From Amia ocellicauda (taxonomy: Eukaryota > Chordata > Actinopteri > Amiiformes > Amiidae): DNA of 64,000 nucleotides. A program made the translations under genes and the position numbers. Below, piece after piece: positions 57,246-64,000 of the stretch. Position 1 is the first letter of the stretch. Every line of letters begins with the position of its first letter. The stretch is from positions 52,054,812-52,118,811 of the forward strand of contig NC_089851.1 in assembly GCF_036373705.1 (NCBI RefSeq), written 5' to 3'. A model generated the notes under the pieces. That model worked only from the letters and a program-made list of their open reading frames with translations, was not told where the DNA came from and did no database searches.

Positions 57246-57638
57246 CTCTTTTGGCTATTCTTTCTCAAGCCAACATCAAACAAACCTTTCAATCCATACT
57301 GATCTCTAGAGAGAAAGACATTTTACCTGTCACACTTTTTGTGGAATATTGGATTTCGTTAATTTAAGACACCTGTTTCAACTCATCAGCTCGTCAGAAT
57401 AGGCATCGACATGAGACAACTAAAATTGAACTAATTCTCTTAAGCCTTAAAATTGCAGAAATGTCCTTAAATAAAAGAGGAAAATGTATCTCTTGGTTCT
57501 ATTAGTGAAATCTTCTCAATATTTTGTATCAAACACTAAACCACAATTTCATTAATAAAATGTACACATTATTTTTAATAATTACGTAAAAACATTTAGT
57601 GAAAATTACAAGACCCATGATTAATTTTTTACAGTGTA

Positions 57639-58567
57639 TAAAACATTGAATTTACAAGCCATAATTATATATAACGTGCACATCGGTAATCAATGTGACA
57701 ACCAAATGAAACAGAAATTAAGCTACTAAATGAGGTTCGGATGATTACTGCGAATTGAAAAGCTGCAGCAGTTCTATGCTATACAAGTACACAAATGAGA
57801 CTTGTAGAATAAAGTGTTTACTCATTTATTATGATACCAGAGCTATTTATATTATTAAACTAATTTAATTAAAAATGATATATTGAAATCAAATCAGGGT
57901 AGTTGACTTTTTGAGATTAATACTGGCTTGTACTTCAACATATGTGACCACAAGAGGGGGAACTTCAACATGAAAACTCTTCCGATTTTGTCAAAATTTG
58001 CTTTCATCTGATTTATATTATTAGGGGTGTGAAACCATACATTTATTGACTGGAATCACCTGGAAGCCTCAATAGTTGTCTGCAACGAATATATTTCATT
58101 AGTATTATTATGAAAATGTTTCTGCAGTTATTTTCAAAAGCTTATACAAACAATACACTTCATACAGTGATACACAGCTGTGTAGAGCATTGCCATATGT
58201 AATATGGAAGTCATTTGTCACTGGCTGGTTGCCAGATTGGTTTAAGTGACAGATTTTGGACAATTTTCAAACGTCTTCTTCTGTGAAACCGCAGGTACGA
58301 TTGATGTGGAATTCTGTACACATGCCCTTGGCTAGATCCTCCATCAGATTTGTTAAAGGCAATACGATTGATGAAACGAGATGCTTAAAGCAATGCTTAA
58401 ATTGCATAACGTGTCATAAATAGCAGGTTTGAAGTACATTAGAATGTATTAGACTGTGTTAGTACTGTGTAGATGTGTATTTGGCCCCCTGCATTGCTGC
58501 TTGCAGATATATTTATTATTACGCTTCCAGGTCCAGGATGCCTGGAAGCCTATTGTTGTTGTAAGGA

Positions 58568-58635
<68 letters not shown>

Positions 58636-59770
58636 TATTTATTTATTTTTCTTTTCTTCCGCCAGAATATTTTCAAATGCCTATAACTTTTGAACTGCTT
58701 GGTGAAAACTCACCAAACTATGGTATGAGTGTAGGGGCTATGGTATGGTCACTTAAATACAATATGGTGGCCTAACGTCACATGGTTTGGCAGCCATCTT
58801 GAATGTAGTCCAAAAAATTGGACCGTTTTCAAACAGTGTTTTATCAGGAATGGTAAAGAGTTGAGTTATGAAACTTTTTCTACATAGTGTGCTTATGTAA
58901 ATACTTGATTTGGATATATCAAAAAAATGATAAGTCACATGGTGTGCTCACAATTTTCAATTAAGCTGAAAACACTTGAGCCTCAGCTCCTCATAGACCA
59001 TTTGACTGGCTGATGTGTGCTTTGGTATACAGCATCTGTGGACTGTTCTCTACAAATATTCTATAAGAAAAGTTCCTACGTGAAGAAATATGGGCGCAAT
59101 GAACAAATGTTTTAAACAAAAAGTCAATTTTTTTACTGTAATGATGCACTGTCTCCACTTGTGGCAGCATATATCATATTTTTCACTGAGAAAACAAGAT
59201 TCAGGAGCCATCTTTGGCATGCACATCGTAAAAACTAAGAACTATCAGTCACTTGCAACAGTACTACAATGGAAAGTATCTGTTTAAACACACAGACACT
59301 TCTGCAAGCAAATACAAATAGTATAAACTGAGATTTGTTATAGTGAGGGATCGTTTCAGAAAGAAAGCCGTTGAGAAAAGCTAGACAAACCGAAAGTGAA
59401 ACTAAAACATAGAATTAAAAGTGATTCACAAAACACGAAAATACAAGTTATTAAAATAAATACAAGAATATGAACAATGGTACAACAGCAATGACGTTGC
59501 TGAATCTGTAGTGGTGGGTTATTGCTTTAATTTGAAAATCATTTCAATCTGAGATCGAGTGCCACCGCGAGTGCATTACTACTGTTTAATGTTAACGATG
59601 CAACACGGGGGCACGATTTTGTCCTCTTCTATCTCAGTGAGATCGTATATTATGGTGACATATTATATACTGAACAATGCAGAATCGCTGGCTCTACAAA
59701 GTAGAGTTGAAAGGGTAAACATAAGACGTGTACTGTGCGAGCTACACCCGAAAATACGGACCTACTCTGT
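57639..59770 (+). repeat. 2.2-kb unclassified repeat, copy 2 (uninterrupted)
   Basis: Direct-orientation counterpart of 42105..43570 plus 53854..54804, more diverged than the Polinton TIRs are from each other. It retains CTTATG at 58892..58897, the pre-insertion Polinton target. A (ATT)n expansion fills about 58566..58640. No long ORF, so probably non-autonomous or non-coding. Confidence 0.8.
58566..58640 (+). repeat. (ATT)n microsatellite
   Basis: About 23 ATT units at a position where copy 1 has only a short TTATTATTATTA (43310..43325). Poly-Ile and poly-Tyr frames here are artefacts. Confidence 0.92.
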
Positions 59771-59809
59771 CTTTGTACATTGTAACAGCAAAAGACTAAG
59801 GGCAGGATT

Positions 59810-60060
59810 AAATCAAAAATGTTTGCGAGCGCGAAAAGTCCCAGAAGAGTCACAGGAGGGGATCTCGCAGCTCAGCTCCTCGCTGAATTAAATCTGAAAT
59901 GTGCGGAGCTGCGAGCGGGAGGAGCCGGATTTTCTGGCGGGGTTTCTGGGGTGGGCGGGCGCGTGAGAGAAATCGCGAGCCAATCACAGTGTCTGAAATC
60001 TGAGTGACAGCGAGGGCGCGAGAGCAGGACGTGCTGCGAGGAGAGCGATGCGTCGATAAA
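59810..60060. promoter_or_regulatory. CpG-rich island, possible promoter
   Basis: Dense CpG, a GGGCGGGCGCG GC-box cluster near 59955 and a CCAAT motif near 59981, in otherwise AT-rich DNA. No adjacent coding exon is evident. It may be an orphan CpG island or part of a repeat. Confidence 0.3.
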
Positions 60061-60066
60061 GCAGAG

Positions 60067-60227
60067 AAATCAAAACTGTGACCCGCCCGCTAATAGCAAA
60101 CTACACAACTGTACTCAGTTGCGGCTTCATTTTCAGTAAGATGACACTTTCTTCTAACCATAAATGTAACCGCTGTGATGTACAGGTGTGTAGTTTGCTA
60201 TTAGCGGGTGGGTCAAAGTTTTAATTT
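60067..60227 (+). mobile_element. MITE, copy A (161 bp)
   Basis: Inverted repeats of ~45 bp contain GACCCGCCCGCTAATAGCAA and, on the other strand, GACCCACCCGCTAATAGCAA. The internal CAGTTGCGGCTTC is near the left arm. Confidence 0.88.
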
Positions 60228-60597
60228 TATCCAGCCCCACGATAGCGCCTGAAGGTACAGCTCCACGCTGTAAATTGAAAGCATGAGTCTACCCGCTGAA
60301 ACACAATTACAAACCTGTACTGTGTAGCGGCTAAAAAAGAGTAGGAGAAAATAATACAATAATAAAAACAAAGCCGCTCTTGATGACAGCTGTGTATTTT
60401 AAATTTTGTATGTCTTCGCAGACAATCTTATCCAGGCGTTATCTATAGCCGTGGATCAATGCTGGTATCTTCGGTTATATATGAATACCAGAAAAATGCA
60501 AGTCTCTTATTCAGGGACGCTTTAAATCAGCGTTTACTTGTCATGTGCACTTTGTATTGCTCTGTTTTGTAAGATTGCCAATAAACATATAAACACA

Positions 60598-60640
60598 TAT
60601 AATAATAATAAGAATAATAAGAATAAGAATAAGAATAATA
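60598..60640 (+). repeat. (AATAAG/AATAAT)n microsatellite
   Basis: Short mixed AATAAT and AATAAG run. The Asn/Lys frame over it is an artefact. Confidence 0.85.
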
Positions 60641-60659
60641 TGTGTAGCGCGGTGTATTC

Positions 60660-60810
60660 AATAAAAACTGACCCACTGGCTAATACAAAACTACTAAATG
60701 AACATCATAGTGGTTACATTAATTATTAGAATAAATGATCAACTGAAGAATGAAGCCGCAACTGAGTCCAGTTCTGTAGTTTTGTATTAGCAGCGGTCAA
60801 AGATTTGATT
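60660..60810 (-). mobile_element. MITE, copy B (151 bp), inverted relative to copy A
   Basis: Same arms (GACCCACTGGCTAATACAAA and, reversed, GACCGCTGCTAATACAAAAC). The internal GAAGCCGCAACTGAG is the reverse complement of the segment in copy A. Confidence 0.87.
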
Positions 60811-61151
60811 CAATCTGGCCCCTAGTTTGCCAGTATAATGTCGGTTGATGTGTGATTGTTCACTGGATGTGTCCCATTGTGATATGTGGTTGTGAAGCAA
60901 ATATATATTTCATGGAGATATTGATATAAGTTGTTCGACTCCGATATGACTCAGAATCGCTCATTTCAGGTGTTTAATTTTCTACATTTTCTGGTGGAGG
61001 ACCCCCAGACCCCCACCGTGAATCCCTCATTACGCCTCGCCCTCATTTTCCTGGCTACGCCACTGATCCATACATAGATACTCTTTATAGTACACATTGT
61101 AATATGACAGTGTAATATAATTGTGTATATGTCAGTTGTATATATGTCAAT
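60811..61151. other. Non-coding spacer
   Basis: Nothing firmly recognised. 61000..61070 (ACCCCCAGACCCCCACCGTG, GGCTACGCCACTG) looks like an end of an interspersed repeat. Confidence 0.3.
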
Positions 61152-61466
61152 CTACATCATTGATTTTCCACAGTGCCAGCTGTGATAGCGGTGCTGATAG
61201 TGGCTTGGCGCCCCCACAACGTCCCCTACTGTAGTTTGAAAGGAGCCTGTAGCATATAGGCTAACGCGGCACATAATTGTCTCCACGGTAAGAGGATGGT
61301 TGCGTGCAAATCTATTGTTCAATTTATCCTTCAGCAGGTGACACAATAACGATATGCTGTGTCTATCAAACCGATAATGTCTTATTAAAAGGTGATCGGA
61401 AGGTCTAGAAAGTTCCGATGGATCTGAAAGTGTAGGGCTGGCATCGTCTTCCACGCCTTCGGGCAT
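61152..61466 (-). pseudogene. PIF/Harbinger (HARBI1-like) transposase fragment
   Basis: The frame encodes LLIRHYRFDRHSISLLCHLL, PLTVETIMCRVSLYATGSF and QTTVGDVVGA. This is the N-terminal region of Harbinger transposases, where a YRF/YRL helix is followed by a helix-turn-helix with an ASGSFQ-type motif. Homology fades after VVGA, probably through a frameshift, and the DDE catalytic part is absent. A decayed, 3'-truncated remnant. Confidence 0.75.
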
Positions 61467-61727
61467 CGATGTCTGCCGTTATAATTTTAATTGTCATAAT
61501 AGTCCACTTTCTCTTGTATAGATGGCGATATGGTGCTCATTCAATCCAATTGCATCATGCGTGTGTGATATGTGATTAGTAATGAATGATTGACACTGGT
61601 TTCATTATGTTGTTGCATATCATCTCCGTGTTATATAGGCTGCTGTGTCTAGGATAAAGGCATAACGTTGGCCACCTGCTACTAGATAATTGATTGTTCA
61701 GATTATTCCATATTTTTCTAGAATATA
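61467..61727. other. Spacer
   Basis: Short AT-rich segment before the next transposon, no recognised feature. Confidence 0.4.
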
Positions 61728-61936
61728 TACAGTGGGGGAAAAAAGTATTTGATCCCCTGCTGATTTTGTACGTTTGCCCACTGACAAAGAAATGATCAGT
61801 CTATGATTTTAATGGTAGGTGTATTTTAACAGTGAGAGACAGAATAACAACAAAAAAATCCAGAAAAACGCATTTCAAAAAAGTTATACATTGATTTGCA
61901 TATTAATGAGGGAAATAAGTATTTGACCCCTTCGAC

Positions 61937-62509
61937 TTAGTACTTGGTGGCAAAACCCTTGTTGGCAATCACAGAGGTCAGACATTTCTTGTAGTTGGCC
62001 ACCAGGTTTGCACACATCTCAGGAGGGATTTTGTCCCACTCCTCTTTGCAGATCCTCTCCAAGTCATTAAGGTTTCGAGGCTGTTTGGCAACTCGAACCT
62101 TCAGCTCCCTCCACAGATTTTCTATGGGATTAAGGTCTGGAGACTGGCTAGGCCACTCCAGGACCTTAATGTGCTTCTTCTTGAGCCACTCCTTTGTTGC
62201 CTTGGCTGTGTGTTTTGGGTTATTGTCATGCTGGAATACCCATCCACGACCCATTTTCAATGCCCTGGCTGAGGGAAGGAGGTTCTCACCTAAGATTTGA
62301 TGGTACATGGCCCTGTCCATCATCCCTTTGATGCGGTGCTGTTGTCCTGTCCCCTTAGCAGAAAAACACCACCAAAGCCTAATGTTTCCACCTCCATGTT
62401 TGACGGTGGGGATGGTGTTCTTGGGGTCATTCCTCCTCCTCCAAACACGGCGAGTTGAGTTGATGCCAAAGAGCTGGATTGTGGTCTCATCTGACCACAA
62501 CACTTTCAC
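61937..62509 (-). pseudogene. Tc1 DD34E transposase, catalytic part
   Basis: 190 codons from [20 protein letters not shown] to the family end NKGFATKY and stop. The triad is present: D in LWSDET, D in [10 protein letters not shown] and E in NPIENLW, with 34 residues between the last two. Departures from relatives include WWCF for WGCF, a shortened RRRNDPKN stretch and small substitutions. It is out of frame with the N-terminal half. Confidence 0.92.
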
Positions 62510-62529
62510 CCAGTTCTCCTCTGAATCAT

Positions 62530-62943
62530 TCAGATGATGGCAAACTTCAGACGGGCCTGTACATGTGCTTTCTTGAGCAGGGGGGCCTTGCGGGCGCTGC
62601 AGGATTTCAGTCCTTCACGGCATAGTGTGTTACCAATTGTTTTCTTGGTGACTATGGTCCCAGCTGCCTTGAGATCATTAACAAGATCCTCCCATGTAGT
62701 TCTGGGCTGATTCCTCACCGTTCTCATGAACATTGAAACTCCACAAGGTGAGATCTTGCATGGAGCCCCAGACCGAGGGAGACTGACAGTTATTTTGTGT
62801 TTCTTCCATTTGCGAATAATCGCACCAACTGTTGTCACCTTCTCACCAAGCTGCTTGGCGACGGTCTTGTAGCCCATTCCAGCCTTGTGTAGGTCTACAA
62901 TCTTGTCCCTGACATCCTTGGACAGCTCTTTGATCTTGGCCAT
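62530..62943 (-). pseudogene. Tc1 transposase, DNA-binding part
   Basis: Starts [20 protein letters not shown], the normal family start. Residues 1-120 hold the two helix-turn-helix regions ([20 protein letters not shown] and [19 protein letters not shown]) with the basic linker. After ARLKFA (about 62545) relatives continue SEHL. Here a net loss of 4 bp shifts the frame and a stop follows 3 codons later. Apart from this and the changes in the other half, the gene looks nearly whole. Confidence 0.92.
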
Positions 62944-62983
62944 GGTGGAGAGTTTGGAATCTGATTGATTGATTGCTTCTGTG

Positions 62984-63087
62984 GACAGGTGTCTTTTATA
63001 CAGGTAACGAGCTGAGATTAGAAGCTCTCCCTTTAAGAGAGTGCTCCTAATCTCCGCTCGTTACCTGTATAAAAGACACCTGGGAGC
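62984..63087. repeat. Near-perfect hairpin in the Tc1 5' region
   Basis: CAGGTGTCTTTTATACAGGT and its complement, ACCTGTATAAAAGACACCTG, are the outer ends of ~40-bp arms around a CTCTCCCTTTAAGAGAG loop, upstream of the transposase start. It is part of the element. Confidence 0.85.
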
Positions 63088-63310
63088 CAGAAATCATGCT
63101 GATTGATAGGGGATCAAATACTTATTTCCCTCATTAACATACAAATCAATTTATAACTTTTTTGAAATGCGGTTTTCAGGATTCTTTTGTTGTTTTTCTG
63201 TCTCTCACTGTTAAAATACACCTACCATTAAAATTATAGACTGATCATTTCTTTGTTAGTAGGCAAACGTACAAAATCAGCAGGGGATCAAATGCTTTTT
63301 TCCCTCACTG

Positions 63311-64000
63311 TATATATATATATATATATTTTTTTTTTTTGTGTGTGGGGGGGTTTTTGCACCCAATGTGCAGTGCCTAAACATCACACACTTATATGTG
63401 TACTGGCTTGCAAGTTATACAACCATATATGCCTGTAACAATATTCTATAAATGTCATCCAGACGTCTCCAGATGCTTTACCTTTTTGTGTACATATTCA
63501 TAATAGCAATTATACAGCTGCTGACAGTGTAATTCGATGTAGTGTTTGTGTCTTAAAAGTCGCCTTCATTCCCAAATATACATATAGCCCACGGGCGTCG
63601 CTAGACCCTATTCAGTGGGGCTCCAGCCCCCCTACATTTTCTGTCAGCCCCCCTAAAAATATTACGATCAAAGACGTACGAAGCAACGGAGAACAGCGTC
63701 CAAACTCCCCCCCATTATGCGTCTGTAGAAACACCGTTTTCCAGCCCCTATAACTGTCAGTGAGAAGCACCGAGCAGCCTGTAGAGAGAGATGCGTGAAC
63801 TGTAGAAATACTGTACTGTCCAACATCAGCTACAAAATGCATCAATCACAGTCCACATTCAATCCGTGTATCCAAATGTATCAAACATGGAAACACCCCC
63901 GTAACATAGGGTATAGGCTTAATATACATCATTGTAGTGAGTACGAGTGAGATGTAATATACACTTGATAGTGTATATACACTTGATAGTAGCACTTTTC
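63311..64000. other. Non-coding window end
   Basis: (TA)n/T run at 63311..63341, then no gene. 63590..63665 on - (GGGGGGCTGACAG, then GTCTAGCGACGCCCGTGG) looks like the terminus of an interspersed repeat common in fish, unassigned. Confidence 0.35.

Larger units (their letters stand above)
54805..57638. mobile_element. 2.8-kb element with TACACTGTAAAAAAT termini
   Basis: The 15-bp perfect inverted termini are TACACTGTAAAAAAT at 54805..54819 and ATTTTTTACAGTGTA at 57624..57638. CACTGTAAAAAA-type ends are typical of fish non-autonomous DNA elements, but I cannot assign a superfamily. The left interior is rich in AAGTAAAATTT words. It contains a SAMD3-like exon, LTR-like signals, a MITE and a (CTAT)n run. 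No transposase is seen. Confidence 0.65.
61730..63310 (-). mobile_element. Tc1-like element, Passport-type, complete ends (1581 bp)
   Basis: Termini CAGTGGGGGAAAAAAGTATT (left) and CAGTGAGGGAAAAAAGCATT (right, reverse strand) are flanked by TA. The inverted repeats extend ~200 bp. Each contains an inner direct copy of the terminal motif (GGGAAATAAGTATTTGA, near 61911 and 63115), an IR/DR arrangement as in Sleeping Beauty-class elements. The family resembles the flatfish Passport element from memory. Flanked on the right by (TA)n and a T run (63311..63341). Confidence 0.95.

Noticed and set aside
58456-58775. Frames with poly-Ile and poly-Tyr
   Set aside because: They arise from the (ATT)n microsatellite in the repeat copy.

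Overview
The window looks like nuclear DNA of a ray-finned fish. The evidence is the repeat content: Tc1/mariner transposons of types common in teleosts, an L2-type LINE fragment, a tRNA-headed repeat widespread in fish, a Polinton/Maverick, a PIF/Harbinger remnant and several MITEs. The tRNA genes are of vertebrate type. I cannot name the species. No complete host protein-coding gene is visible.

Region 1 (1..26985) is one continuous tandem array. A short monomer of roughly 105-170 bp (constant core plus a CCAT/CTAT microsatellite) is interrupted 18 times by a cassette of about 0.7 kb. Each cassette holds a tRNA-Asn(GTT) gene on + and a convergent tRNA-Thr(CGT) gene on -, followed by a (CAAAA)n tract of 13-26 units. 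Shared variants show nested duplication: an alternating two-cassette unit of about 3.1 kb, then a four-cassette block of about 5.04 kb duplicated head to tail (17498..22536 and 22537..26985). So the array carries 36 tRNA or tRNA-like genes.

Region 2 (26986..32620) continues the tRNA theme: a well-formed tRNA-Leu(CAG) and three decayed tRNA-Pro copies. The Pro copies are associated with a diverged ~200-bp sequence present as an inverted pair (27781..27975 and 32332..32518). Between the arms lie a 3'-truncated Tc1-like element with a long transposase ORF, AT-rich DNA and a fold-back element split by a SINE/L2-tail repeat.

Region 3 (32758..42100) is transposon debris. It has a Tc1 copy whose halves point in opposite directions, a structurally complete Tc1 (34781..36378) with a decayed transposase, a SINE-like fragment, an L2-like reverse transcriptase fragment and AT-rich DNA with a few exon-like islands.

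Region 4 (42105..59770) is a tandem pair of diverged ~2.2-kb unclassified repeats. Copy 1 is split by a broken Polinton (43571..53853; TIRs about 610 bp; near-perfect 6-bp target duplication). Copy 2 keeps the empty site. A 2.8-kb element with 15-bp perfect termini (54805..57638) sits at the boundary between the copies. It contains a SAMD3-like terminal exon, LTR-like signals and a MITE.

Region 5 (59771..64000) has a CpG-rich stretch, two oppositely oriented copies of one MITE, a Harbinger transposase remnant and a Passport-like Tc1 (61730..63310) with long IR/DR ends and a transposase apparently disabled by one frameshift.
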